Of a stretch of 45,801 nt of DNA, positions 36,169 through 45,302 are shown one piece after another. The stretch lies in contig CANGZW010000015.1 in NCBI GenBank assembly GCA_947458405.1, forward strand, positions 1 through 45,801, read 5' to 3'. The notes under the pieces are model-generated. The model searched no databases and was not told the DNA's origin. It saw only the letters and a program-made list of their open reading frames with translations. The translations under genes were made by a program, and so were the position numbers. The stretch is from Leptospiraceae bacterium. Its GTDB lineage: Bacteria > Spirochaetota > Leptospiria > Leptospirales > Leptospiraceae. Numbering within the stretch: position 1 is the first letter of the stretch; every line of letters starts with the position of its first letter.

Positions 36169-37960
36169 GACTAGCTTTTCTTTTTTAAAGAAAAGAAAAG
36201 AAAAATATACTAAAAAACTAAATTTAATCAATAAAGACATTCGTAAATTATCACTATTTAGATTATTATCATTTTTATCTTTTTTTGGTTCTTTATTTAT
36301 TCTTTATTTATATAGAGAATACCTTATTTTTTTATCATTTTTTGGAAGTGCTTCACTTTTAATTTTTATTTTTTTGTTATACAAATATAATTTATTATTC
36401 AATTACTCTAATCGCCTTGAATCAATTTTAGAACTAATAAAGAGAGAAATTCTTCGCTCTAATTTACAATTAAATGAATTATACAGAAATGATCCTCTTA
36501 TCGATGAAGCAGAAAATTCACATTATTGGAAAGATCTTGGGATATTTGGTAAACAGGGATTATACTCTTATTTAGATACGACTGTTACATCTGGAGGAAA
36601 TCAATTATTTATAGATGAACTTTTACAGAAAGATACACCTTTATTTAAAAATTTAAAACAAAAACAAACAAGAATAATAGAAATTTCTGGTAAGAAGAGA
36701 TTATATTGGAAATTATTATATCTAATGTACGAAACATCTTCAACTGGAGGATACTCTAAAAATAATATTAAATATTCAATAGAAAGTACTACAACTATTA
36801 TTTCAAATCCGAAGCGAACAAAAATATTAATCAATATATTATTATTTTTTGGATATTCTCTTTCATTTATTTTATTTATATTAGATAAACCTGGAATTTG
36901 GGGTGCTTTCTTTTTTATTCAAATTTTTATTTATTTAAATAATCTCAAAAAAAGAAATAAAATAATTAAAAAATATGTTAAATACATAGAAATTTTAAAT
37001 ACACTTAAGATAATATTAAAATATCTTTCAAAAATCCAATTCCAAGAACCAACGTTAAAAGAAAAATTAAATACTTATACTTTTAAAGAAATATCCGATT
37101 TGTTATCAGTAGTTAATAGACTAGATAAAAAACTATCCTATAGAGAAATTCCTTTACCGGGATTTATTCTTAATTTATTTATTTCTCTAGATTATTCAAT
37201 TATTAAAGATATTTATGATTTTGAAAAAATGAATAAAATATCTATAGAAAATTTAACAAGCTCGGTAGAGTTTATAGATAGCTTACTCCCATTTTGTACT
37301 ACAAAATTTCATCAAAATAGTATGGAATTTCCAAAAATTACAGAAGAATTTACATTATCTGCAATACACGTAGGACATCCTCTAATTAATACTGAAAAAA
37401 GGGTATATAACCCGTTAGCTTCTCAGAAAAAAGGTGAAATTGTTCTCATAACGGGTTCAAATATGAGTGGAAAAACTACATTTTTGAGAACAATCGGAAT
37501 AAATGTACTACTAGCAAATTGTGGAGCACCAGTTTGTGCATTAAATATGGTAATTTCTCCTATGAAAATATTTACAAGTATTAAAAATGAAGATTCTTTA
37601 AGTGATGGAGTATCATTTTTTTATTCTGAAGTAAAAAAATTATCATACATTTTGAGAGAATCCGAAAAAGTTAATTCTATTATATTAATTGATGAAGTAT
37701 TAAAAGGTACAAATACCAGAGAAAGACTTATTGCTACAAAATCTATACTACAAAGACTTTCTGAAAAAAGTTCCTTTAATTACATTACCACTCATGATAT
37801 AGAGATAGCAAAAGAGAATAATAAATATATTTTGAAACATTTTACAGAAGTTGTTGAAAATGATAAGATGGGATTCGATTATTTGATTAGAGATGGTGTA
37901 ATTACTTCTGGTAATGCCTTGAAAATACTTTCTATTGAATGTCCCGAATTAAAATTATAG
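36161..37960 (+). CDS. membrane-anchored MutS-like ATPase
   Basis: A 599-residue protein with the C-terminal ATPase domain of MutS (about 385-599) but none of the mismatch-recognition domain (no FxE motif). Walker A is GSNMSGKTT near 432-440, Walker [12 protein letters not shown] near 512, then THD of the H-loop. Two pairs of hydrophobic helices (about 30-75 and 220-265) make it a membrane protein; residues 270-385 resemble the MutS clamp/lever helices. Such membrane MutS-related proteins are known mainly from Bacteroidetes (from memory) and have no established function. It overlaps the preceding small gene by 8 bases and is convergent with the SanA-like gene (2-base gap). Confidence 0.8.
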   Translation: MSETSFSFLKKRKEKYTKKLNLINKDIRKLSLFRLLSFLSFFGSLFILYLYREYLIFLSFFGSASLLIFIFLLYKYNLLFNYSNRLESILELIKREILRSNLQLNELYRNDPLIDEAENSHYWKDLGIFGKQGLYSYLDTTVTSGGNQLFIDELLQKDTPLFKNLKQKQTRIIEISGKKRLYWKLLYLMYETSSTGGYSKNNIKYSIESTTTIISNPKRTKILINILLFFGYSLSFILFILDKPGIWGAFFFIQIFIYLNNLKKRNKIIKKYVKYIEILNTLKIILKYLSKIQFQEPTLKEKLNTYTFKEISDLLSVVNRLDKKLSYREIPLPGFILNLFISLDYSIIKDIYDFEKMNKISIENLTSSVEFIDSLLPFCTTKFHQNSMEFPKITEEFTLSAIHVGHPLINTEKRVYNPLASQKKGEIVLITGSNMSGKTTFLRTIGINVLLANCGAPVCALNMVISPMKIFTSIKNEDSLSDGVSFFYSEVKKLSYILRESEKVNSIILIDEVLKGTNTRERLIATKSILQRLSEKSSFNYITTHDIEIAKENNKYILKHFTEVVENDKMGFDYLIRDGVITSGNALKILSIECPELKL

Positions 37961-37962
37961 AT

Positions 37963-38664
37963 TTATTTTTTATTTAAGTCCCTTGATTTCCAAGTCAATT
38001 CACCATTTCCAGTGATGGGATATTTAGTTCCTGAAAAATCATTATTACTTTCTGTTATAAGTATATCAATCCAAGCCAGGTTTCTTGCAAAAAATTCTCT
38101 TGTTCTATTTTTTATTACATCTTTATAATCTCTGAGGTCAGATTCCATGGTTGCTACTTTAATATTCAAACTTTGAGCAATATATACAGCACGTGGGAGG
38201 TGAAATTTTTGTGTTACAATTACTGCATCTTTAATATCATAAATATATTTCGCTCTAACTAAAGTGTCATACGTTCTAAAGCCAGAATAATCCATAAATA
38301 TATCTTCTCGTTTTACATTTCTTTTTAGCATATAATTTAACATTGGCGTGAGTTCATTATATGTTTTAGTACCATTATCTCCGGATAAAAGTATTTTTTT
38401 TACTTTTTTCTTGTCATACAACATTACAGCGCAATTTAATCTATCTTCTAAAACAGAAGAAGGAATTTTTCCATATACAGCCGCTCCGGGAACAATTGCT
38501 ACTGTATATGATTCCATTGATTCATAATTTTCGAGGTTATAAGCTGGAGTTCTTAGATAATTTAATTCAAAGAGAAAGTCTATAATAAAACAGAGTGTAA
38601 TAATAATAAAAATTGATTTAATTAATATAACGAAATAATTAAAAATTTCTTTTTTATATAACAT
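37963..38664 (-). CDS. SanA/YdcF-like DUF218 membrane protein
   Basis: A 233-residue protein with one N-terminal membrane helix (about 11-33) and a periplasmic DUF218 domain: VAIVPGAAVYG, LLSGDNGTKTYNELTPM, FMDYSGFRTYDTLVRAK, VIVTQKFHLPRAVYIA and a late RTREFFAR. This is the pattern of SanA and YdcF, which affect vancomycin or detergent barrier and envelope-precursor metabolism in enteric bacteria. It starts 2 bases after the TrmJ-like stop, so the two are cotranscribed. Exact chemistry is unknown. Confidence 0.85.
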   Translation of the reverse strand: MLYKKEIFNYFVILIKSIFIIITLCFIIDFLFELNYLRTPAYNLENYESMESYTVAIVPGAAVYGKIPSSVLEDRLNCAVMLYDKKKVKKILLSGDNGTKTYNELTPMLNYMLKRNVKREDIFMDYSGFRTYDTLVRAKYIYDIKDAVIVTQKFHLPRAVYIAQSLNIKVATMESDLRDYKDVIKNRTREFFARNLAWIDILITESNNDFSGTKYPITGNGELTWKSRDLNKK

Positions 38665-38666
38665 AG

Positions 38667-39386
38667 TTATTTTTCACTTTGACTTTTCTTTGAGTTTAAA
38701 AATTCAATTCGATTAAAAATTTTGTAAAAAAAATCAATATCACCAGAGCTTAAATTTATTTTTTCCAAGATAGATTTCAATCGTCTTACAGGTAGATAAT
38801 CATTATTATGAAATTCTTCCATTCCAAGTATTTTAAAGATAGATTTGGAATATTCATAGAAGTGTGTTTTATTTCTTTCTGGAAATGAGTCTACAGGAGT
38901 AGGGTTATTTTCCTTATAAGTATGAAAGGAAGATAAAACGAAAGCAATGGCATGAGATAAATTCATGGATTTTTGATACCCCGGTAAATGAAAATCAACC
39001 ATATAATCACAATAAAGAATAGAGTTTCTACTTAGACCCCTGTCCTCTCTTCCAAAAACAATTCCAAACTTTTTAATTTTAACCATTTCAGGAATTTTGG
39101 ATAATAAAATAAATTCGGATCGATTTCCCCCGTGAATCATTCCAGTTCCAATTACAATATCGAGATCTGAACGGGCTTCCACAAGAGAGGAATAATAAGA
39201 AATCGAGTCTAATTCTTGTTTAGAATTGTAAGCCATCCATTCCATTTCAAAAGAAAGATCATGGGCTTTCCCTATAATTCGTAGTGGAGAAAGGGAAAAG
39301 TTTGCAATCAGGCGACAAACCATCCCAATATTGCCAGAATATTTTGGATTTTCCAGGATTATAACTGGAAAGTTTTCTCCTGCCAT
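38667..39386 (-). CDS. SpoU-family RNA 2'-O-methyltransferase (TrmJ-like)
   Basis: A 239-residue S-adenosylmethionine-dependent RNA ribose methyltransferase with the deep trefoil knot. Motif 1 is YSGNIGMVCRLIANF (Asn19), motif 2 FGREDRGLSRNS, motif 3 MNLSHAIAFVL, as in TrmJ, which methylates position 32 of tRNAs, and related TrmH enzymes. The C-terminal extension (about 160-239) is helical. Length and the AxN-type motif order favour TrmJ over TrmL, which is shorter. The target base cannot be determined from sequence. It is divergent from the GNAT gene (79-base gap). Confidence 0.85.
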   Translation of the reverse strand: MAGENFPVIILENPKYSGNIGMVCRLIANFSLSPLRIIGKAHDLSFEMEWMAYNSKQELDSISYYSSLVEARSDLDIVIGTGMIHGGNRSEFILLSKIPEMVKIKKFGIVFGREDRGLSRNSILYCDYMVDFHLPGYQKSMNLSHAIAFVLSSFHTYKENNPTPVDSFPERNKTHFYEYSKSIFKILGMEEFHNNDYLPVRRLKSILEKINLSSGDIDFFYKIFNRIEFLNSKKSQSEK

Positions 39387-39465
39387 AGCTAATTATTTTT
39401 CCCTAAAACATTTATTCAAACTATAATTCTACTTGATTCCTATTGTAAAATGATAAAATTGAATT

Positions 39466-39963
39466 ATGTCTCTTTTATTCAGTTCAAAAGAAAAGCCAAA
39501 ATTAATTTTGATAGATGAATCTTACAGATTACAGGCAATTGAGCTATTAAATCAATTCTTCAAGCAGATAAATTCATTTCCGTTAGATGGAATTTTTAAG
39601 GTGAAGCCCAAGGCTGGAACAAAGATGGTGGATTCATTTTTAAAATTGGTAGGTGGCGGAAAAGTTGTTTTTGCGGGAATCGTTATGAATAAGGAACTAG
39701 TTTCCATGCTTATTGCAAGAATAGAAGAAAGACCATTTTTACAGGAAGAGAAAATACTATATATTGATATTGCTGTTACAAAAAATGGTCACTATAAGAA
39801 AGGATACATGAATTCATTATTGGAGTACGCAGAAAAGTGGGCAATAAAAAAAGAGATAAAGGTTCTCGAACTACGAACGCTCTCAGAGAATACAACTGCA
39901 ATACAATTTTGGAAAAATAGAAATTATACTGATTTTTACGTAAGATTTAGGAAAAATATATGA
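39466..39963 (+). CDS. GNAT-family N-acetyltransferase
   Basis: A 165-residue acetyl-CoA-dependent acyltransferase. The fold is seen as the IDIAVTKNGHYKKGYMNSLLEYAEKWA segment (motif A, with G-x-x-K-K-G in place of the usual R/Q-x-x-G-x-G/A), the VLELRTLSENTTAIQFWKNRNY segment (motif B) and a closing Tyr-Phe. Substrate is unknown. It ends in an ATGA overlap with pyrE, so it is cotranscribed with it. No ribosome site is evident. Confidence 0.75.
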   Translation: MSLLFSSKEKPKLILIDESYRLQAIELLNQFFKQINSFPLDGIFKVKPKAGTKMVDSFLKLVGGGKVVFAGIVMNKELVSMLIARIEERPFLQEEKILYIDIAVTKNGHYKKGYMNSLLEYAEKWAIKKEIKVLELRTLSENTTAIQFWKNRNYTDFYVRFRKNI

Positions 39964-40544
39964 ATGAAGAAACTGTAAGACAAAATCTCTTTCAATTGAT
40001 GAAAGAAAAAGTATATAGATATTCTGAAGAAGAATTTACCCTGGCATCGGGAAGAAAGTCCCATCATTACTTTAATTGTAAAGAAATACTCCTCTATCCC
40101 GATAGATTGACTTTATTATCTGAATATATAGTAAATTATTTTTTGCCAAAATTAAATTTACTACCCGAGTCGGTAGGTGGTTTGACAATGGGAGCTGATC
40201 CCATAAGCTACTCTGTATCTCTACAATTTTACAAAAATGGAAAAATTGTATTTCCTCTAGTAGTAAGAAAAGAAGCCAAGGATCATGGTACTAAAAAGTT
40301 AATAGAGGGAGCTATCTCCAATTTAAAAACTTGCTTGGTTGTGGATGATGTAATCACTACTGGTGGATCCACTCTAAAAGCGGTAGAAGCACTCAGGGCA
40401 AGTGGTATTACAGTAGATAAAGGAATTTGTATATTAGATAGAGAAGAGGGTGGTTTTGAGGCTTTAGCTAATGCGGGTGTTCAAATGTACTCTATTTTTA
40501 AGAAGAGTGATTTTGGGGATGAGATTACAAGAGGAAAGCAATAG
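39960..40544 (+). CDS. pyrE: orotate phosphoribosyltransferase
   Basis: Joins orotate to PRPP to form OMP in pyrimidine synthesis. A 194-residue protein with the PRPP loop VVDDVITTGGST (near 127-138), the N-terminal TLASGRKSHHYFNCKE, GLTMGADPIS, and RKEAKDHGTKKLIEGA, all as in PyrE. It overlaps the GNAT gene by 4 bases. No pyrF is nearby. A large imperfect inverted repeat follows the stop. Confidence 0.95.
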   Translation: MNEETVRQNLFQLMKEKVYRYSEEEFTLASGRKSHHYFNCKEILLYPDRLTLLSEYIVNYFLPKLNLLPESVGGLTMGADPISYSVSLQFYKNGKIVFPLVVRKEAKDHGTKKLIEGAISNLKTCLVVDDVITTGGSTLKAVEALRASGITVDKGICILDREEGGFEALANAGVQMYSIFKKSDFGDEITRGKQ

Positions 40545-40563
40545 TTGTATTTCGTATTTATCA

Positions 40564-40608
40564 TTAATTAAAAGTAAATAGAAGGATTCAGGCTTACTTT
40601 TTAATTAA
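40564..40608. repeat. large AT-rich imperfect inverted repeat, likely bidirectional terminator
   Basis: TTAATTAAAAGTAA (40564-40577) pairs with TTACTTTTTAATTAA (40594-40608) with one bulged base and a 16-base loop. It lies between pyrE and the nuclease remnant, and its right arm overlaps the remnant's stop. It could terminate both converging transcripts; an insertion-border repeat is the alternative. Confidence 0.5.
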
Positions 40609-40911
40609 AAATTTGCTTTGCAGTTATTTTCAATCCTTGTAATACATTACTGAATAAGATATTTCCCGATTCTTTATTCCAGTCTTTACCTTCATTTTTC
40701 CTCTCTTTAAGCTCTATTTCCGAAAGTCCTTTGATTCGAAGAATCTTTTCTAAAGAATCTCCTTCGTCCCACATTTTTCGGGCGGTTTCTTGGGCTTTTT
40801 CCAGTTTACCATCAATTCCGATTTCTCTTTCAGTAGAAATCGAAAAAACTCTCTCACACAGTCTATTCTTTGAAATAGTAATTTCCAGAAAATATCATGG
40901 TAGTCGGGCAT
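40601..40911 (-). pseudogene. frameshifted, internally deleted Rpn/PD-(D/E)XK nuclease-like remnant
   Basis: On the minus strand AGGAG lies just before ATG (40911) and opens MPDYHDIFWKLLFQR, then CVREFFRFLL, like the start of Rpn-family (transposase-like PD-(D/E)XK) proteins. This frame soon loses sense and stops. From about 40850 another frame continues to TAA at 40601 with GIDGKLEKAQETARKMW, SLEKILRIKGLSEIELKERK, the helical C-terminus typical of the same family. The whole catalytic middle (roughly 200 residues) is missing, and the two parts lie in different frames (311 bases, not a multiple of three), with a TTTTTT stretch near the junction. So it is a decayed gene. Family assignment is from memory of typical members. 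Confidence 0.6.
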
Positions 40912-41137
40912 TTTCGTCTCCTACCTATTTATGTAAAAAAAGTGAGGAATTTATCGAATTATTTTGTATTCAAAAATGCGATGGAATAAACTTTGGAAAG
41001 TCCCGAATATACATAACAATAAAGTTTTTGATCTAAAGTAATCTTCATAACATACAAGCTAAAATTTCAGTTCATTTAATTAGCAAAATTTAGATGTTGT
41101 ATTACAAATATTAATCCGTATAATACTGAAAAATTCT

Positions 41138-42688
41138 TTATTCATACAATCTATGGTATGCATTTGAATAGAGGCCTATCAAAACTTGCGAATCTAAATG
41201 ATTGATAGGTGGGGGTGTATCGGGTAGTGAATCTTTAGAAAAAACAAATAGGGAGGAAATGAGATCATTGGATAAAAATTGGGTAGAAACCTGAATGGGT
41301 TGAAAATCCCCTGGACTCAAATTACTTCCACTCATAGAAAATCCCCAATCTCCAAAACTGGGAATGTATACATGATACGGAATTGTATGGATGGAGGGGT
41401 TTATCTTATAAGCTGCAAATCGAATGGTTTCTACAATGCACCAATAGGCATCTTTCGCAAAAAGAGGAGAAGTAGATTGTGTTACAAAGATCCCATCTTT
41501 TTTTAAATGTTGGAATAGATTCAGATAAAAAGAGACTGTATAGAGTTTACCAATGGAATAGGAGTTTGGATCCGGTAGGTCAGTCAATATTAAATCATAT
41601 GTATTTTCTCCTTTGTTTTCTTTAAGAAAATTGAAGGCATCCATTGTAAAAATGGTAAGTTTTGGATTTGATAATGAATTATTATTTATCTTTTGTAGAT
41701 TTGGATTATCCTTAAACAATTTAATCATCTGAGGATCTAGTTCAACAAGAGTGATACTTTTTATTTCTGAATATTTTAATAATTCCCGTATTGCAAGCCC
41801 ATCTCCCCCTCCAATCACTAGAACAGATTCTGGAACCCTTTTTAAAAACGCAATAGGTACATGAACAAGTGATTCATGGTATCTTGCTTCATCCATAGTC
41901 GAAAATTGAAGATTTCCATCCAAAAAGAGCCTGGTGTCATTTCTCCATTTGGTTACTACAATTCTCTGGTAAGATGTATCTTTTGTTAAAATAATTGGGT
42001 CTTGGTACAATTTATCTTCAATAAATCTTGTGAGTTTCTCAGAAAAAAAGAAACCAAGTAGTAGTACAAAACCGCTCAAGGTTAAGAGAATTTTATCTTT
42101 ACGATTTTCTTTTTTATTGATTACAGAAATGAGTAAAAATCCTGATAAAATATTCATACTTCCAAAAAAGATACTGGAACGTATCAAGCCTAAATTAGGA
42201 AGTAGTACAAGTGGAAATACCATACTTGCAAATAGAGCACCAATATAATCAAAAGTAAATACATCAGAAATAGCAAGGCTTAGAATATTTACTTCTCCCA
42301 TTAGCCGAAGTATGATAGGTATTTCAAAACCCACGCCAGTACCTACAATAAGAGCAAGGAGTAAAAAAAATGGGTACAGTGTATCTGTATAAGCAAATGC
42401 AAAAAATAAAATAGCCGCTGAATAACCTCCAGTAAGCCCCAAAAGAATTTGGATTTTTAGGATTTTATCTAAAATATTTGTTTTTGCAAATCGTGATAGG
42501 TATGAACCTAAACCCATTGCTGCTAAAAACCATCCCATTGCAAAAGAAAATTGTAAGACAGATTGACCAATCAAATAAGTTGCCATGGTTCCAGCAACTA
42601 ACTCATACGCAAGTCCTGATGTTGATACCAACAAAACGGAAACTAATAGAATTATCTTCTTTTTTTTATATAAAAGGTCTTCTTTCAA
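41138..42688 (-). CDS. membrane-tethered spermidine synthase-like protein (SpeE family)
   Basis: A 516-residue protein: about six to seven membrane helices (residues 12-215) fused to a spermidine-synthase-like domain (about 228-516). The domain has YQRIVVTKW, FLDGNLQFSTMDEARYHESLVHVP, VIGGGDGLAIRELLK (293-305), VELDPQM and LTDLPDPN with the likely catalytic D370. These are the residues that hold decarboxylated SAM and the amine. Classical spermidine synthase is soluble, about 290 residues; the long membrane form is a distinct class often encoded beside DUF350 and DUF4178. Starts at TTG two bases after the DUF350 stop. Last gene of the four-gene operon. Its real substrate is not known. Confidence 0.88.
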   Translation of the reverse strand: MKEDLLYKKKKIILLVSVLLVSTSGLAYELVAGTMATYLIGQSVLQFSFAMGWFLAAMGLGSYLSRFAKTNILDKILKIQILLGLTGGYSAAILFFAFAYTDTLYPFFLLLALIVGTGVGFEIPIILRLMGEVNILSLAISDVFTFDYIGALFASMVFPLVLLPNLGLIRSSIFFGSMNILSGFLLISVINKKENRKDKILLTLSGFVLLLGFFFSEKLTRFIEDKLYQDPIILTKDTSYQRIVVTKWRNDTRLFLDGNLQFSTMDEARYHESLVHVPIAFLKRVPESVLVIGGGDGLAIRELLKYSEIKSITLVELDPQMIKLFKDNPNLQKINNNSLSNPKLTIFTMDAFNFLKENKGENTYDLILTDLPDPNSYSIGKLYTVSFYLNLFQHLKKDGIFVTQSTSPLFAKDAYWCIVETIRFAAYKINPSIHTIPYHVYIPSFGDWGFSMSGSNLSPGDFQPIQVSTQFLSNDLISSLFVFSKDSLPDTPPPINHLDSQVLIGLYSNAYHRLYE

Positions 42689-42690
42689 AC

Positions 42691-42921
42691 TTACTTTAGT
42701 ATAGAGGAAAGTATAATGGAAATTCCAATGATCACTGAACCCATAATTATACCCAATGCAATATTTTGGTCTTCCTCAATTTCTTTTCGAATGGAAAAGG
42801 GGGATAAAACACTCATTAACCAAATTGCTATTCCAAAAAAACTAAGTCCGATAGAAGCATATAAAATTGTTTCTATCACCACTGCCATTTTTAAATTTTC
42901 ATGTGTAAACCAATCACCCAT
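42691..42921 (-). CDS. DUF350 (YjfL-like) membrane protein
   Basis: A 76-residue inner-membrane protein with two helices (about 16-40 and 54-74) separated by a short loop, one DUF350 unit. The signature is the loop PFSIRKEIEEDQNIALGII. Larger homologues (YjfL) hold two such units. AAGGAG lies 7 bases before the ATG. It follows the small membrane-protein gene by 58 bases and ends 2 bases before the SpeE-like gene. The family has no established function; it is recurrently found next to DUF4178, PspA-like or aminopropyltransferase genes (from memory). Confidence 0.85.
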   Translation of the reverse strand: MGDWFTHENLKMAVVIETILYASIGLSFFGIAIWLMSVLSPFSIRKEIEEDQNIALGIIMGSVIIGISIILSSILK

Positions 42922-42979
42922 TCCAAAACTCCTTATTTAAAAAACATTTGTAGTACGATTTAATATACCAAATTTATAT

Positions 42980-43198
42980 TTATTTTCCAAATCCAAAACC
43001 GTCATCCCCTGTGGGAAATCTTCTCATAGGATTATAAAAAAAACTACTATTTCTGGAATGTGTTGACCCTTCCCGAAGACTTACCTTTTCTTCTTCTGGG
43101 TAAGATATTAAAATATTTGATTTTACTACCCAGTAAGAAAATATTGATAAGAAAAAATAAATTATAAAAAGTAGATAATAAAATTTTGGATTTCCCAT
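42980..43198 (-). CDS. small single-pass membrane protein of the DUF4178 operon
   Basis: A 72-residue protein, not recognised. One membrane helix (about 7-25), then a polar tail with EEEKVSLREGS, NPMRRFPTGDDGFGFGK, ending in a Gly/Phe/Asp-rich motif. Its AAGGAG ribosome site overlaps the DUF4178 stop region (9-base gap), so it is a real, coupled gene. The conserved-looking tail may interact with a partner of the operon. Function unknown. Confidence 0.7.
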   Translation of the reverse strand: MGNPKFYYLLFIIYFFLSIFSYWVVKSNILISYPEEEKVSLREGSTHSRNSSFFYNPMRRFPTGDDGFGFGK

Positions 43199-43207
43199 AT
43201 AATCTCC

Positions 43208-45115
43208 TTAAGCCCCACCATATTCTGAGGATGATGGACTAAGTTTGTTTCTCAAATATAAAAGGATAGGAATTGTTAGCCAAAGTATCGATATTACAAG
43301 AAAAGGCCATGTTTGTGATGCATTTTTAAAGACTTCAATTTTTATAAATGTAGTTTCTAAAGGTGCGTCACCACCGAATGCAGTTAAAATAATCTGGTAT
43401 TTTCCAGGATTTTTAATTTTCCAATATATACTTTCTGATTTAGAACCTTCTGACCAGCTTTCACCATCATCTACACCTGAATAGTATTCTAATCCCATAT
43501 CTTCTCCACTGATAACTTCAACATTGTCAGTATTGTACAGTGCTACACCCAAATGTGTCCAGGAATCGTCAACATTAGTTTCTATTTTTATTTCAATTGT
43601 TTCATCAACTCTTTGGATTTCAAATGGTGTTGAATATACTTCTTTAGAAAGTAGATCTGATTGTTTGTACCCCTCACTTAGAATAGACTCCGAATTATCT
43701 AAAATAAATAAAAGAGAAATGAAAAATATACTTAGCACAATACAAAAATATTTTAGAAATTTTTCTCCTGGTATCTTAGATACTGGTCTAATCCCTATAT
43801 TTAATTCAGGGAACGATTTTAAAATTTCTTCATTGGGTATTACTTTACCTTTAAAATACTCAATTTCTCTTGGATTTTCTGATTTATCCAGAGTGATTTC
43901 TTCTGATAAATATGTACTACCACTTTTTGCATCGGTGTATTGGACAATGGAATCAATCATGGCTACCCAGGGAAGGGCACCATCCACATAGATGAGTTTT
44001 TGAGAACCGGATTCTATAAATTTATATCTTTCAGATTCATATAAAAATGTTCCATTCTCAGAAAAAGATTTCTTCATAGAAAGGGAAGGGGGTGGAGTGG
44101 GCGAATATGCAGTAAATTTTTTATTTTCTTCTGTGATATAGAGATAACCTTCTTCGGGATTGTAGAGAAGATAATCGAAGACAAAACCGGTTTCATATTC
44201 ACCATCTTCTTCTTCACTCCATTCGTAGTACAGTCTCCCTGTTACAATATAATCTGTGTCGTATAGCCTTATTGAAGATGCAAGCTTAATACTCAGTTTT
44301 TCTCCCAATTCTGATGGAGATTTCCCGAGAGAAATAGATGTGGATTCATCAATTTGATTAATTGTGTTACAAGAATCACAAACAATTGTAAGTAAGTCTT
44401 TTCCATTTACTTTTAATGGAGATCCACAAGATGAGCATTTTAAAGTGACAGTATTTGTCTTTGGAGATTTTAAAAAAGATTCTTCTCTTTCGTATTTAAG
44501 TTCGGAGGACTCTATTTTAAATCCCCTATAAAATGAGGGCTTATCCTCATCGTACTCAATTGTTAAAATTTCATTTTTTGAGCTTTCTTTCCGAATGGCA
44601 TCTGCATAATAGTACGATTCCTGGGGTAGAATTTGGAAAGGTAACATTCCAGCAGTTCCCATGCATAGTACATTTCCCGTTTCAGAAATGAGGTACGAGT
44701 TACCCTGGAATTCAAAGCTATCGCCTGTTGAAAGCTTACCAACTTCATTTGCTTCCATAACCAATTCTTCTACACTAAAAGTCCCGGAATCTTCTGTGAT
44801 CCATAGCTCTGTACTACCAGATGTAAGGTACCATTCATCCCAAACTCCCGTTGTTACTCCCGAAGAATGAGAATAACCATATTGAACTCTTCCAATCACA
44901 GAGTAGGTTTTATTTTTATATTGAACCTGTGTTGAAATATTTAAACCGGAATGTGGCGGGATTAATTTAGATTTTTTACCGGAGTCTTTAGTGAGCTCAT
45001 GATCCCAAGTAAATATGCTCTCACAGTACGGACATGTGATTTGCTGGATGGCGGGCGAAACTACTTCTGAGGTTGCCCCACACCCAGGGCATTGCACATT
45101 CTCACTGATTGACAT
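43208..45115 (-). CDS. DUF4178 protein with two zinc ribbons and membrane anchors
   Basis: A 635-residue protein. Two zinc ribbons alternate with two DUF4178-like beta domains: C9/C12/C28/C31, DUF4178 about 55-165 (VIGRVQYGY, WDEWYL, LWITEDSG), then C227/C230/C246/C249, DUF4178 about 275-380 (IVTGRLYYEWS, YLLYNPEEGYLYITEE). A membrane helix (about 453-472) is followed by a beta-rich, likely exported domain (475-595) and a C-terminal helix (604-626). It is the first gene of the four-gene operon. The zinc ribbons suggest contact with nucleic acid or protein on the cytoplasmic side while the C-terminal domain would face out. No known enzyme motif is seen. Function unknown. Confidence 0.82.
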   Translation of the reverse strand: MSISENVQCPGCGATSEVVSPAIQQITCPYCESIFTWDHELTKDSGKKSKLIPPHSGLNISTQVQYKNKTYSVIGRVQYGYSHSSGVTTGVWDEWYLTSGSTELWITEDSGTFSVEELVMEANEVGKLSTGDSFEFQGNSYLISETGNVLCMGTAGMLPFQILPQESYYYADAIRKESSKNEILTIEYDEDKPSFYRGFKIESSELKYEREESFLKSPKTNTVTLKCSSCGSPLKVNGKDLLTIVCDSCNTINQIDESTSISLGKSPSELGEKLSIKLASSIRLYDTDYIVTGRLYYEWSEEEDGEYETGFVFDYLLYNPEEGYLYITEENKKFTAYSPTPPPSLSMKKSFSENGTFLYESERYKFIESGSQKLIYVDGALPWVAMIDSIVQYTDAKSGSTYLSEEITLDKSENPREIEYFKGKVIPNEEILKSFPELNIGIRPVSKIPGEKFLKYFCIVLSIFFISLLFILDNSESILSEGYKQSDLLSKEVYSTPFEIQRVDETIEIKIETNVDDSWTHLGVALYNTDNVEVISGEDMGLEYYSGVDDGESWSEGSKSESIYWKIKNPGKYQIILTAFGGDAPLETTFIKIEVFKNASQTWPFLVISILWLTIPILLYLRNKLSPSSSEYGGA

Positions 45116-45302
45116 ATAGAAGATGTTGATATATAATTAATTTTTTGCAAGAAAAAAACTATAGGTTATTTCTAACAATTCACTTGAGTATAGTATTGAC
45201 TTAAAAATAATTTATTAATGATGAATGAAAACTGTATTTGTAATCATCTTTCATCTTTTTAAAGTCGATTGGATTGAATTAATATCCAAAAATAATTAGT
45301 TA

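Noticed and set aside
40731-41036. 101-codon open frame on the plus strand after pyrE
   Set aside because: It is antisense to the nuclease remnant, has no ribosome site and an unlikely composition; the minus-strand frames show recognisable family segments.
43524-43991. 155-codon plus-strand open frame inside the DUF4178 gene
   Set aside because: Shadow of the minus-strand gene, which has domains, zinc ribbons and operon context.
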